Shown here one piece after another: positions 17,255 through 26,223 of a stretch of 64,000 nucleotides of DNA. The stretch comes from Arcanobacterium phocae (GTDB lineage Bacteria; Actinomycetota; Actinomycetes; Actinomycetales; Actinomycetaceae): positions 1-64,000 of the forward strand of contig NZ_JABAPM010000003.1 of assembly GCF_018913465.1 (NCBI RefSeq). The letters run 5' to 3'. Under the pieces are notes generated by a model. It saw nothing but the letters and a program-made list of their open reading frames with translations, searched no databases and was not told the DNA's origin. Both the position numbers and the translations under genes were made by a program. Position 1 is the stretch's first letter. Each line of letters opens with the position of its first letter.

Positions 17255-18745
17255 TCATCGTTTATCCACCGGCTGGAGCATCCCCAACCGGACCATGTGC
17301 ATAACTTTTGGCAACAAGGATGAACGCACCTCCGGGGCTGGTATTTCCAAGAGCTGAGCTAGCGCGTCACAAATTTGACCAACCGTTAATTCTCCGTCGC
17401 AAACTGAGACAAAACCAGCCAATGCTGTGTCCGCCTGGATCTGATCCGCGAAACCATTCTTCGGTGCAAAACTGATCAGCCACGGATCCGTTTCTCCCGG
17501 ATGATAACGACGATGTTCTTCCACATTCGTATTTGTTAAACGTAACGAAGACAACGTTTCCTCAGTAGTCTCCCGAGCTGACCACAAGAGTTCCAAAGCA
17601 CCCTGCACATCGGCAGGCATACCACCGCGCAGATCGTGGAAAACTTGCCACGGCAGCCGCCCCTCGCCGTCGCGCTGCACCAGCACATAACCAAATCCAA
17701 CATGAGAAACTGCGCGTGCCTGAAAATCGGTCAGCCACGCCCGATAAGCTTTGGCATAGTCGGCATGCCCGACACGCAAACCGCCGTCGTGCAACCACAT
17801 TTCCACATAGCTATCAGCCGGAATTACCTCGCGTTGAATAACGACCGCATCCAAGTGCTGCGATGCAAGCCATGCGCGCGGATGTTCCGACCAGTCTGGA
17901 ACGTCACCACCGATCTCCCAGTTCGCCAACATATACGCCGAACCATCAGGCGCTAAACATGTTCCCAAACCAGCAACCACGTCCGCCGCCAACGTATCAC
18001 CCGGGACACCGCCATCACGATATTCGAGAGTACCTAAGTTATCCCGTACCTCACCGGGCGTGATCACAAACGGCGGATTAGAGACGACGACGTCGAACTG
18101 CGAACCAGCAACCGGTTCAAACAGCGAACCCAACCGGGTTTCAATCTCAACCTCATTCAGTGCCGCATTGAACTGTGCATAGTCGAGCGCGCGGGCAGAA
18201 ATATCGGTAGCCACCGCATGCGCACCCGCTTTTGCCGCAAGAATTGCATGAATCCCGCACCCAGTTCCCAAATCCAACACCTGTTGGCCCGGCTCATAAT
18301 GAGCAAGACCGGCAAGGGTGCGAGTCGCTCCGCCCACACCCATCACATGATCGGTGTTATGCCGTGCTCCTTGGAGTGAACCCCGATCAGAGGCAATCCA
18401 GACCAGTTCCTCACCAGCAGCCACCGGCACAAGCTGACACCGTGCCCGCACCCCATCATCGGTACGTTCCAATAGCTCTGCCAAACCATCGCAACCATCA
18501 GCGTCACGGTAGGTGCACGGAATCGCGAGCGCAACGTCGTCGTCCGATAGGGTATCGCCTGTCCACCACAATCGGACAAGTAGCCCCAACTGACCACCAA
18601 CTCGTTCGACAGCAAGCTGTGCCGGCACGGCTTCGTCACGTCCCAGAGCCGCGAGCGCCTCTTCGCCCAAGGTTTCCGCAATGTGATCGAGGGTGTAGTT
18701 ACGCAGATCGGCCCGCAAGGCATCAAAAAACTGGAAATCTTTCAT
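17255..18745 (-). CDS. SAM-dependent methyltransferase (PrmC/HemK-like core)
   Basis: A 496-residue protein. The central part is a class I methyltransferase: VLDLGTGCGIHAILAAKAG (SAM loop, about residues 157-175) and the catalytic-type VVSNPPFVITPGE (NPPF motif of N6/N5 amide methylases). The N-terminal 130 and C-terminal 200 residues match the extra domains of a conserved actinobacterial family annotated only as methyltransferase. The NPPF motif suggests methylation of an amide or exocyclic amino group on protein, RNA or DNA; the substrate is unknown. The gene is seven bases after nrdG, suggesting co-transcription with the anaerobic reductase. Confidence 0.85.
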   Translation of the reverse strand: MKDFQFFDALRADLRNYTLDHIAETLGEEALAALGRDEAVPAQLAVERVGGQLGLLVRLWWTGDTLSDDDVALAIPCTYRDADGCDGLAELLERTDDGVRARCQLVPVAAGEELVWIASDRGSLQGARHNTDHVMGVGGATRTLAGLAHYEPGQQVLDLGTGCGIHAILAAKAGAHAVATDISARALDYAQFNAALNEVEIETRLGSLFEPVAGSQFDVVVSNPPFVITPGEVRDNLGTLEYRDGGVPGDTLAADVVAGLGTCLAPDGSAYMLANWEIGGDVPDWSEHPRAWLASQHLDAVVIQREVIPADSYVEMWLHDGGLRVGHADYAKAYRAWLTDFQARAVSHVGFGYVLVQRDGEGRLPWQVFHDLRGGMPADVQGALELLWSARETTEETLSSLRLTNTNVEEHRRYHPGETDPWLISFAPKNGFADQIQADTALAGFVSVCDGELTVGQICDALAQLLEIPAPEVRSSLLPKVMHMVRLGMLQPVDKR

Positions 18746-18752
18746 AGCACTA

Positions 18753-19514
18753 TTATGCCGGGCGAATCACTGCAGTCGTAAACCCAGCTTGTTCTACCTG
18801 AGCTACGAGGCCCTCCCATGTATGCCGCCATGCCGGCAGATCCCACTCGCGTGCTTGTTCTTGGAACTGCGCTGATGTGCCGCGCTCGCGGGCCTCTTGG
18901 AGTGCAAAATTCTCAACCCCGCGCTCCCGTAACGCGCTGATGATATCCGGTAACTCGCGGGCAACAGTGGAACCTGGGTAGACGGTTGTTCGCACCTCGT
19001 AGGTGAGCGGCTGATTCGTTGTACGACGACGATCCACGTCAGCTAACAAAATATCAAGGCACTGCCAAGCTTTAGCTCCCGCATCGACCCCGATAATAGG
19101 ACGGTAGCCAGTGGCGCTAGCTTTGATGTCTAAACCCACCCAATCGACGTCGGACACCACGTCGGCAAACCGCGCCGGATAGGCTCCGGCAGTATGTAGT
19201 CCGATCCGAAATCCGAGCTCGCGTACCTCTTGGATTGCTGGAACCAACGCCGGCTGACGGGTCGCTTCCCCACCGCTAAACACCACGCCGTCGAGCAGGC
19301 CCCGGCGGCGTTCCAAAAAAGCTCGCACGTCCTCCCATGCAACTTGGCCATTTGCACGTGGATCCATCAGCTCCGTGTTTTGACAATACACGCATGACCA
19401 CGGGCAGCCCTGCAAGAAAACAGATGCGCACAGTGCGCCTGGCCAATCGATCGTTGACAACGGAACATAGCCGGCAATCGCAAGGTCAGACGCACTGGTT
19501 ACTGTGGTAGGCAT
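18753..19514 (-). CDS. nrdG: Anaerobic ribonucleotide reductase-activating protein
   Basis: A 253-residue radical-SAM enzyme that installs the glycyl radical on NrdD. The cluster motif is LQGCPWSCVYCQN (CxxxCxxC, about residues 35-42). VVFSGGEATRQPAL is the GGE motif for SAM binding. It is longer than E. coli NrdG (154 aa) and like the actinobacterial form with a fuller TIM barrel. Its start directly abuts the NrdD stop. Confidence 0.92.
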   Translation of the reverse strand: MPTTVTSASDLAIAGYVPLSTIDWPGALCASVFLQGCPWSCVYCQNTELMDPRANGQVAWEDVRAFLERRRGLLDGVVFSGGEATRQPALVPAIQEVRELGFRIGLHTAGAYPARFADVVSDVDWVGLDIKASATGYRPIIGVDAGAKAWQCLDILLADVDRRRTTNQPLTYEVRTTVYPGSTVARELPDIISALRERGVENFALQEARERGTSAQFQEQAREWDLPAWRHTWEGLVAQVEQAGFTTAVIRPA

Positions 19515-21329
19515 TTATGACAGAGCTTTCTCCACGAACATCTTCCGCTCCGCATATTCGCCTTTCTTGCCAATGTTGAAGGATTGAACTGGCCGGAAGT
19601 AGCCCATCACGCGCGTCCACACTTCACACTTTTGCGGTTCAGCCTCGGGACGGGTCTGTGCGCAGGTCGGGCAGGTTTCGTGCTCACCCTTGAGGTATCC
19701 GTGGACAGGGCAAATCGAGAATGTTGGTGTGATCGTGATGTATGGCAAGGAGAACCGAGTCAAAGCGCGCCGAATGATTTCCTTGCATGCATCCGGGGAT
19801 GAGATCGCTTCGTTCATATACAAGTGAAGGACGGTGCCGCCAGTGTACTTGCACTGTAACTCATCTTGTAGTTCAAGAGCTTCGAATGCATCGTCCGTGA
19901 AGCCCACCGGCAACTGCGAAGAATTGGTGTAATACGGCTGGTCAGGGGTACCGGCCTGAATAATATTCGGATAGCGCTTGGCATCTTCTTTTGCCAGCCG
20001 GTAGGTGGTGCCCTCAGCCGGGGTTGCTTCGAGGTTGTACAGATTTCCGGTGCGCTCCTGGAAATCGACGAGGCGCGCATTAATATGATCAAGCATGTCA
20101 GCCACCATGGCGTGTCCGCGTTCATCAGTGATGTCGAATTCATCAAGGGTGAAGTTGCGAACCATCTCATTCATACCGTTAACACCGATGGTTGAGAAGT
20201 GATTGTTAAGTGTGCCGAGGTAGCGCTGGGAGTACGGGTATAGCCCACCGTCCATAAACCCTTGAACTGCTTGACGACGACGCTCAAGCGTATCGCAAGC
20301 CACCTCCAGCAGTGTGTCCAATCGTTCGTACAGACGCGGCAAATCACCAGCATATAGATAGCCCAAGCGAGCCATGTTCATGGTGACTACGCCGATGGAA
20401 CCGGTTAATTCAGCTGAGCCAAACAGTCCGTTTCCGCGCTTGAGCAGCTCACGCATATCCAGTTGCAGGCGACAACACATGGAACGAATCATGCCCGGAT
20501 CGAGCTCGGAGTTGATGAAGTTTTGGAAGTAGGGCAGGCCGTATTTTGCAGTCATTGCAAACAAAAGCGTGGCGTTTTCGGAGTCCCATTCAAAATCTTT
20601 AGTGATGTTGTAGGTAGGAATCGGGAAGGTAAATACGCGGCCGTTGGCATCGCCTTCGATCATGACTTCCATATAGGCACGGTTGATCATAGCCATTTCT
20701 TCGGCAAGTTCGCCATAGGTGAAGTCGCAGAGCTCATCTCCGATGATTGGGTTTTGTTCTGCGAGGTCTGCTGGGCAGTTCCAGTCGAAGGTGAGGTTTG
20801 TGAACGGACATTGGCTGCCCCACCGTGATGGCACGTTGAGGTTGTAGATCAATTCTTGGATATTTTGTTTAACATCGTCAAACGAAAGCTGATCGAGCCG
20901 CACGAAGGGTGCCATGTAGGTGTCGAAAGAGGAGAATGCCTGAGCTCCTGCCCATTCATTTTGCAGAGTGCCGAGGAAGTTGACGATCTGACCACAGGCA
21001 GAAGAGAAATGCTTAGGCGGGTTGGACGCGATAGCTCCAGAAACACCGTTGAAGCCTTCTTCTAGAAGACGGCGAAGGGACCAGCCAGCACAATAACCAG
21101 AGAGCATATCGAGATCATGGATGTGAAAATCTCCGTCACGGTGAGCCTGGCCAGCTTCATCGGAGAAAACCTCATCAAGCCAATAGTTGGCAACCATTTT
21201 TCCGGCGTTGTTAAGTATCAAACCACCGAGGGAATAATCTTGGTTGGCATTGGCATTCACGCGCCAATCTGAACGTGTGATGTATTCCTGGATCGATTCG
21301 ACTGGGTCAATATGATGTTTCATCATCAT
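19515..21329 (-). CDS. nrdD: Anaerobic ribonucleoside-triphosphate reductase
   Basis: A 604-residue class III reductase making dNTPs without oxygen. The glycyl-radical loop is TRVMGYFRPVQ with Gly about 576. The zinc site before it is CPVHGYLKGEHETCPTC. The N-terminal ATP-cone of the E. coli enzyme (712 aa) is absent, so allosteric control by that domain is missing. The sequence begins directly with the barrel (RSDWRVNANANQDYSLGG ... HDLDMLSGYCAGWSL). MMM at the start leaves the exact initiation codon open by two codons. It heads the nrdD-nrdG-methyltransferase operon behind putative NrdR boxes. Confidence 0.95.
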   Translation of the reverse strand: MMMKHHIDPVESIQEYITRSDWRVNANANQDYSLGGLILNNAGKMVANYWLDEVFSDEAGQAHRDGDFHIHDLDMLSGYCAGWSLRRLLEEGFNGVSGAIASNPPKHFSSACGQIVNFLGTLQNEWAGAQAFSSFDTYMAPFVRLDQLSFDDVKQNIQELIYNLNVPSRWGSQCPFTNLTFDWNCPADLAEQNPIIGDELCDFTYGELAEEMAMINRAYMEVMIEGDANGRVFTFPIPTYNITKDFEWDSENATLLFAMTAKYGLPYFQNFINSELDPGMIRSMCCRLQLDMRELLKRGNGLFGSAELTGSIGVVTMNMARLGYLYAGDLPRLYERLDTLLEVACDTLERRRQAVQGFMDGGLYPYSQRYLGTLNNHFSTIGVNGMNEMVRNFTLDEFDITDERGHAMVADMLDHINARLVDFQERTGNLYNLEATPAEGTTYRLAKEDAKRYPNIIQAGTPDQPYYTNSSQLPVGFTDDAFEALELQDELQCKYTGGTVLHLYMNEAISSPDACKEIIRRALTRFSLPYITITPTFSICPVHGYLKGEHETCPTCAQTRPEAEPQKCEVWTRVMGYFRPVQSFNIGKKGEYAERKMFVEKALS

Positions 21330-21373
21330 GCCTCTCTACTTCACCGTTTCTTGTCCCATCAGCGTACCTTAAT

Positions 21374-21418
21374 CACTATATGTAGACATAGCTAAACACA
21401 CCCACCCCACATATAGTG
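21374..21418. promoter_or_regulatory. Putative NrdR box pair upstream of nrdD
   Basis: CACTATATGT (21374-21383) and its exact reverse complement (21409-21418) lie 45-90 bp before nrdD, 35 bp centre to centre. Both resemble halves of the NrdR consensus ACACWATATATWGTGT, and NrdR normally uses two boxes about three helical turns apart. They would mediate repression when dNTPs are plentiful. The helicase gene in the other direction starts about 170 bp away. Confidence 0.6.
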
Positions 21419-21584
21419 ATAGTGTCGCTAAAAAATCTCAGCGTTAAACTATGGCTAAAACTCGCGGAGGACACACCTCCTCACTCAAAAGTTCACTATT
21501 TCATTATGACTCACGTCACTTTTTGGGACGTTGGACTGTATCATCTAGCGAGCCGATTTGGTTAAAAAATGAGACACTACGTTC

Positions 21585-23924
21585 ATGACTTCCTTGCCTG
21601 AATCGTTTTCTGAATTCATCACGGGCCATATCCAGATCCCACCACGCGAACCACGCTATGGACGATGGGGAAAAGTTGTACCGGAAGCAGTTCAGAGCAC
21701 ACTCAAGCAATACGGAGTTATGCGCCCGTGGCTACATCAGGCTCGAGCAATCGAGACTCTTGCCCACGGTTCTAACGTCGTGGTTGCCACTGGAACCGGT
21801 TCTGGAAAATCCCTTGTTGCATGGGTTCCTGCCCTTAGTATGCTCACTAATTTTTCGACGTCAACATCGTTATCTAACCACACTCACCGGCCAACAACTT
21901 TATATCTTTCTCCTACAAAAGCCCTCGGCGCAGATCAACGCACAAACCTCGAACAGTTAGCCACCGCCCTCGATCCCCATATTACTGTTGCCTCAGCGGA
22001 TGGTGACTGCGATACTGCGGCTCGCCGTTTTGCTCGAGACTACGGCGATATTGTGCTAACTAACCCTGACTTTCTCCATTATTCGATGCTCAGCAGACAT
22101 ACTCAGTGGGCACGGTTATGGCGTGGACTGACCTACATTGTGGTAGACGAGTTCCATCACTACCGAGGAAACTTTGGCGCAAATGTCGCGCTTATTTTAC
22201 GGCGCACGTTGCGCATCGCTGCTCACTATGGCGCCCATCCGCGCATCATTTTCCTTTCTGCAACAGTTCATAATCCTGCGCATGCAGCTCAGCGGTTCTT
22301 GGGTGATGCCTTCGGTCCAGTAGTTGCAATAACTGAGGACGGGTCACCGGCCGGCCCGCGCGATATTTACACAATGACTGGTAGCGACAATTCCTATGAA
22401 CAAGCTAGTGACCTTGCTGCCGAACTCGTGGCAAGTGGAAATCAACTGTTGACGTTTGTTCGTTCCCGATCAGGCACCGAACGAGTTGCGGAATTAATCC
22501 GCGAAAAACTCGGCAATATTTCGCCAGAGTTGAGTTCCCACGTAGCAGCGTATCGTGGCGGATATTTACCAGAAGAGCGACGTGAGTTAGAATCCCAGTT
22601 ACGCAGCGGGAAGATTCGTGCGCTTGCTACAACTTCAGCTTTAGAACTCGGTATTGATATTGCTGGATTAGATTGCGTAGTCGTGACCGGCTGGCCGGGG
22701 ACTCATGCATCTTTCCAACAACAAATTGGCCGAGCTGGACGCTCCGGCACAACTGGCTTAGCAGTTTTTATCGCTCGCGACAATCCACTCGACCAGTTCA
22801 TCGCTAGTCACCCGGAGATGCTCCGATCTCACGGCACAGAGTCACCTACCTTCGATCCAACCAATCCTTGGATTTTGCCAGCACATCTGGCTGCTGCCGC
22901 ACATGAGCTTCCCTTAACATCGCAAGATTTACCAATCTTCTCACTCACTGACACCAAATCACTTGATGATATGACCGCTGCAGATCTGCTACGTCAACGA
23001 CCACGTGGTTGGTTCTGGAATACCGCTACCCGAATAGATCCTCACGGCCTCTTAGACCTACGCGAAGCAGGTCATACTATTTCCATCGTCAATTCCGCAG
23101 ACGGAAGTGTGCTTGGGACAGTCGACGCTGCACAGGCAGACACCACCGTATTTCCTGGCGCGATCTATCTTCACCAAGGGGCACCTTTTGAGATCGAAGG
23201 CGCAACGGAGGACACTGTTCTGGCCCATCCAGCTCCAGACACAGATATCCGCACCTATGCTCGTACTGAAACAAGCGTTGACATCGTCTCTACTACGCAC
23301 CGCTTTACCCTCCCTGATGGACAGTGGTGCTACGGAATGGTCAATGTTCGCTCACAAGTAGTTGGCTATGACGTGCGCCGAGTAAGTGACGGCGTTTTTC
23401 TTGGCACTGTTCCATTGGAACTTCCTGTTCGCGAATTTGTCACGGCAGGAACCTGGCTGACGCTTAACGAGTCTCTTACCAGAAAAACTGGGATCTCAAC
23501 AGCAAACTTACCGGGAGCGTTACATGCCGCGGAACATACAATGATCGCGCTGCTTCCGTTACTTGCCACCTGTGACCGTTGGGATATAGGCGGATTATCC
23601 ACCGCTGTCCATCCACAGACAACACAACCAACTATCATCATTCACGATGCTATTCCGGGCGGTTCCGGCGCCGCCTTGCGAGGATTTTACGCCGGACCGC
23701 ACTGGTTAAAAACAACGTTGGAAACATTGACTACGTGTCCATGCGTGGACGGATGCCCATCATGTGTCCAATCGCCCAAGTGCGGCAACAACAACAATCC
23801 ATTATCGAAAGACGACGCTTTGTTACTCACGGCAGCAGGGCTGGATCAATTTCATAACGCGGCCCAGCAGTGGCCTTGGCATGAAAATCAAGACGAATCC
23901 ATCCTAACTGCGGGTGACTTGTAG
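21585..23924 (+). CDS. DEAD/DEAH helicase with DUF1998 (MrfA/YprA-like)
   Basis: A 779-residue superfamily 2 helicase. Walker A VVATGTGSGKSLVAW (about residues 66-80) and the box YIVVDEFHHYRG (DEFH) are in the first RecA domain. TTSALELGIDIAGLD and QQIGRAGRSG are in the second. The C-terminal DUF1998-type domain has a cysteine cluster CPCVDGCPSCVQSPKCG, as in MrfA proteins, which unwind DNA during nucleotide damage repair. The mycobacterial homologue Rv3649 holds the same place between topA and the tad cluster. The 3' end overlaps the last tad-like gene on the other strand by 98 bp. Confidence 0.9.
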   Translation: MTSLPESFSEFITGHIQIPPREPRYGRWGKVVPEAVQSTLKQYGVMRPWLHQARAIETLAHGSNVVVATGTGSGKSLVAWVPALSMLTNFSTSTSLSNHTHRPTTLYLSPTKALGADQRTNLEQLATALDPHITVASADGDCDTAARRFARDYGDIVLTNPDFLHYSMLSRHTQWARLWRGLTYIVVDEFHHYRGNFGANVALILRRTLRIAAHYGAHPRIIFLSATVHNPAHAAQRFLGDAFGPVVAITEDGSPAGPRDIYTMTGSDNSYEQASDLAAELVASGNQLLTFVRSRSGTERVAELIREKLGNISPELSSHVAAYRGGYLPEERRELESQLRSGKIRALATTSALELGIDIAGLDCVVVTGWPGTHASFQQQIGRAGRSGTTGLAVFIARDNPLDQFIASHPEMLRSHGTESPTFDPTNPWILPAHLAAAAHELPLTSQDLPIFSLTDTKSLDDMTAADLLRQRPRGWFWNTATRIDPHGLLDLREAGHTISIVNSADGSVLGTVDAAQADTTVFPGAIYLHQGAPFEIEGATEDTVLAHPAPDTDIRTYARTETSVDIVSTTHRFTLPDGQWCYGMVNVRSQVVGYDVRRVSDGVFLGTVPLELPVREFVTAGTWLTLNESLTRKTGISTANLPGALHAAEHTMIALLPLLATCDRWDIGGLSTAVHPQTTQPTIIIHDAIPGGSGAALRGFYAGPHWLKTTLETLTTCPCVDGCPSCVQSPKCGNNNNPLSKDDALLLTAAGLDQFHNAAQQWPWHENQDESILTAGDL

Positions 23925-24207
23925 CTAGAATACTGACTTTAGCTCCAGCAACTGAACAAGAAAGATCCATCCCTGCGGCAAGCTGGCTCGCAACTTGGCA
24001 AGCACGCTGAGAGTCAGAAGTTTCCCGATACACTTGAGCTGCAGATAGCGCCGCCAAATCCGTTACATCTTGAATGTCTTGCTGGCGTTCACCAGCCCAC
24101 CCAAGCCCAGTTAATACTCCACCCAGAGCAAGCAGTACTGTCATCACCCCGATCATTAAAACTGTAGTTGACCCAACTTCTGTTATGTGCTCTTTACTAT
24201 TACTCAT
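23827..24207 (-). CDS. Rv3654c-like TadE-related secreted/membrane protein
   Basis: A 126-residue protein with a single N-terminal membrane segment (GSTTVLMIGVMTVLLALGGVLTGLGW) followed by an extracellular helix (DIQDVTDLAALSAAQVY), the pattern of TadG/Rv3654c-like proteins. It is the last gene of the tad cluster. The start overlaps the preceding gene by eight bases. The last 98 bp are antisense to the helicase gene, a true convergent overlap that limits separate evolution of both C-termini. A minor pseudopilin or assembly role is inferred from the cluster. Confidence 0.75.
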   Translation of the reverse strand: MSNSKEHITEVGSTTVLMIGVMTVLLALGGVLTGLGWAGERQQDIQDVTDLAALSAAQVYRETSDSQRACQVASQLAAGMDLSCSVAGAKVSILATSHPQLGWIRLDFHAKATAGPRYEIDPALLP

Positions 24208-24544
24208 CTGGTTCCATCACCACCTGACGAGAACCAGATAGTTCTACTCCTAGCCAAGTCATAAAAGTTGGAACTTTTTTAACCACAGTAATATTGGCGT
24301 ACGGACCAAAACGATTAATTCGTACTTCATCGCCTCGCGCTTCTACCTGCGATACAAGCCCATTTACTGCACCTTCACCATGCAGTGCATATTCACGCGA
24401 AATTTCGCGGGCCTGATGCTCTGCTTCCGTCACATACATCCAGCCGATCAACGGCATAGAAATCATGACGATAACTGCAAGTAGCGGACCAATACTCAGG
24501 GCGGTTTCAACGCTCACCATCCCCGGTTCACGATCTTTATTCAT
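24200..24544 (-). CDS. TadE-like pilus assembly protein
   Basis: A 114-residue protein from the start at 24544, chosen because aggggaa precedes it. The sequence GMVSVETALSIGPLLAVIVMISMPLIGWMYVTEAEHQAREISREYALHG shows the TadE pattern: a short basic lead, a conserved Glu in the hydrophobic helix (SVETAL), and a helix leading into a small extracytoplasmic domain. TadE/F proteins are minor pseudopilins of the Flp/Tad system. It corresponds in place to mycobacterial Rv3655c. Confidence 0.75.
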   Translation of the reverse strand: MNKDREPGMVSVETALSIGPLLAVIVMISMPLIGWMYVTEAEHQAREISREYALHGEGAVNGLVSQVEARGDEVRINRFGPYANITVVKKVPTFMTWLGVELSGSRQVVMEPDE

Positions 24545-24650
24545 TCTAATTCCCCTAGAGTTACATACCTTTCTGTGGTGACCACGCTTGGTAGCCACCA
24601 CAGAAAATCGTTGCGATTATTAGGTAATCAGGTACATCATCGGACGAGGA

Positions 24651-24848
24651 CTACCCAATAAAAGATCGAAACAGAAATTTAAAGAGTGCGGCAAATAATT
24701 CTCTGAACCAATCTTGCTGGGCAATCCAGATTAGGACACCAGCAATACTCGTTGTAGCAACTGTCCCCACTGCATATTCAGCCGATACCATGCCATCCTC
24801 TACTCGCGACCACGGCTGTTTCCGTAGGCGTTTCACTAGAGCTTTCAT
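24651..24848 (-). CDS. DUF4244/Flp-like pilin
   Basis: A 65-residue protein from the ATG at 24848, selected because AAGGAG lies eight bases before it; the longer ORF to 24914 lacks this. The sequence EDGMVSAEYAVGTVATTSIAGVLIWIA has the Flp prepilin pattern: a basic leader, a Gly-Met cleavage site, then Glu at position +5 and a hydrophobic helix. The DUF4244 family occupies this position in actinobacterial tad clusters (Rv3656c in mycobacteria). It is the likely main pilin subunit of the Tad apparatus. Confidence 0.78.
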   Translation of the reverse strand: MKALVKRLRKQPWSRVEDGMVSAEYAVGTVATTSIAGVLIWIAQQDWFRELFAALFKFLFRSFIG

Positions 24849-24999
24849 TCCATTCTCCTTTATTGTTTGATAATGTTTAGTCACGTTTGGTGACATTTTT
24901 AGTATGTCAAACACTCACCGACTTTTAGGCCTAGATCCCAAACCCGTGGATTTCTTTTTTACTTTCAGAGTTTGTGGAAAACTCATATCCACTACTTCC

Positions 25000-25527
25000 C
25001 TACCACAAGGTTGCTGCCGCACCAGCAACCACTGGCACAACACCAAGAATCACAAATGCAGGAAGGAAGCACAGCCCCAACGGCAACACTAACGTTGCCC
25101 CGAGCCGAGCAGCTGCCTCTTTTGCACGACGCGCTTGTGTAAGCCGTAGTGTTCGCGCACCACGCTCCAACAGCGGTAGCGGTGCAACACCGTCAACCCA
25201 AGCAGGCTGGAGCGTTTGGGCGAGAATATCGAAGCCCTCAACGCCTTCCCACGCTTCCTTCCACGAAGCTCCCATGACCAGCATGTTCGCCACTTCATGT
25301 AGTTTCTCTCCTGGACTAGACCTCAGACCAACCTCGATCCCAGTCAAGGCACTACCTAGACTACGTAAAACGTCTGGAACAGAGTTTCCAGATAATAAAG
25401 TAGCGGCCGCAACATCTAGCACGACCGCCATATCAACTCGCCCGATCCGAGGCTTATTCACTGTCAGGGGTTTTCGAATTGGAGCAACCATCACGAATCC
25501 CATCATGATTGCAAGCACAACCAGCAT
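25000..25527 (-). CDS. TadC-like type II secretion F protein
   Basis: A 175-residue integral membrane protein: one segment at the N-terminus (MLVVLAIMMGFVMVAP) and two at the C-terminus (LGATLVLPLGLCFLPAFVILGVVPVVAG). In between lies the cytoplasmic T2SSF helical domain (VLRSLGSALTGIEVGLRSSPGEKLHEVANML). It forms the inner-membrane platform of the Tad machine with the TadB-like protein encoded directly before it; the genes abut without a gap. Confidence 0.82.
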   Translation of the reverse strand: MLVVLAIMMGFVMVAPIRKPLTVNKPRIGRVDMAVVLDVAAATLLSGNSVPDVLRSLGSALTGIEVGLRSSPGEKLHEVANMLVMGASWKEAWEGVEGFDILAQTLQPAWVDGVAPLPLLERGARTLRLTQARRAKEAAARLGATLVLPLGLCFLPAFVILGVVPVVAGAAATLW

Positions 25528-26223
25528 TTATAGTTCCTCACTTTCCTTCCGGGCTCTAACAACTAATCTCCGCACCCACCACAAACCGGCACATTCGGCA
25601 CCTAGTCCAAGTAGTAAGACGCCAAACCCTACGAGAGACGAAAGAAAAAACTCAATGGGGTGCGCGCCTAGTAAAGTTCCGAAACCAATTCCCACGATTG
25701 GTAAAAACGCCAACATAAAGGCAGACGTTTGCGGTCCCGCTAGCGCAATGTCACGAGCCGCCACTGCTTCACCAGCTTCAGTTATCCCATTGGCACACGA
25801 ATCCAACACATCAGCCACCGGAGCTCCAGTACCCTGAGACATCCGACAAACCAAGAAAGCAGCCGGCAGTGCCGACGTCGTAGCTGGCGGAATTCGACGT
25901 CGTTTTCGCTGCCACCACGATAAATTCCATATCTGCTGTAATGGCACTGGGACGCCGTCGTCGGACAAAAATCGGCCACCGGTCTCCCCGGCATAGCCTT
26001 CATCGATACCGCACTGACGTAACGTACGCTGCCAGGCCTGCTCTACCGAAGAACCAGAACGCAACCGCGTTGCTACCTCTGACATCACCATTCCCATGTC
26101 CATATTTCGCGACTTTTTCCTTGCCGGTTTCCGACGACGACGTAGCCCTACACGCACAGCTCTTTCCGAAATACTAGGCACACTCACGAATGCCACAACC
26201 GCAATCACAACAACGATAAACAT
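25528..26223 (-). CDS. TadB-like type II secretion F protein
   Basis: A 231-residue platform protein. It has an N-terminal membrane segment (MFIVVVIAVVAFVSV), a very basic stretch (RVGLRRRRKPARKKSR), a helical T2SSF domain (VMSEVATRLRSGSSVEQAWQRTLRQCG ... SQGTGAPVADVLDSCANG) and two C-terminal segments. It overlaps the upstream ATPase gene by 19 bp and abuts the TadC-like gene. Both partners are needed in the Tad inner-membrane platform. Confidence 0.82.
   Translation of the reverse strand: MFIVVVIAVVAFVSVPSISERAVRVGLRRRRKPARKKSRNMDMGMVMSEVATRLRSGSSVEQAWQRTLRQCGIDEGYAGETGGRFLSDDGVPVPLQQIWNLSWWQRKRRRIPPATTSALPAAFLVCRMSQGTGAPVADVLDSCANGITEAGEAVAARDIALAGPQTSAFMLAFLPIVGIGFGTLLGAHPIEFFLSSLVGFGVLLLGLGAECAGLWWVRRLVVRARKESEEL

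Noticed and set aside
24974-25837. 287-codon plus-strand frame within the tad genes
   Set aside because: It is antisense to the TadB/TadC genes, has low-complexity Ser/Thr/Pro composition and no domain.
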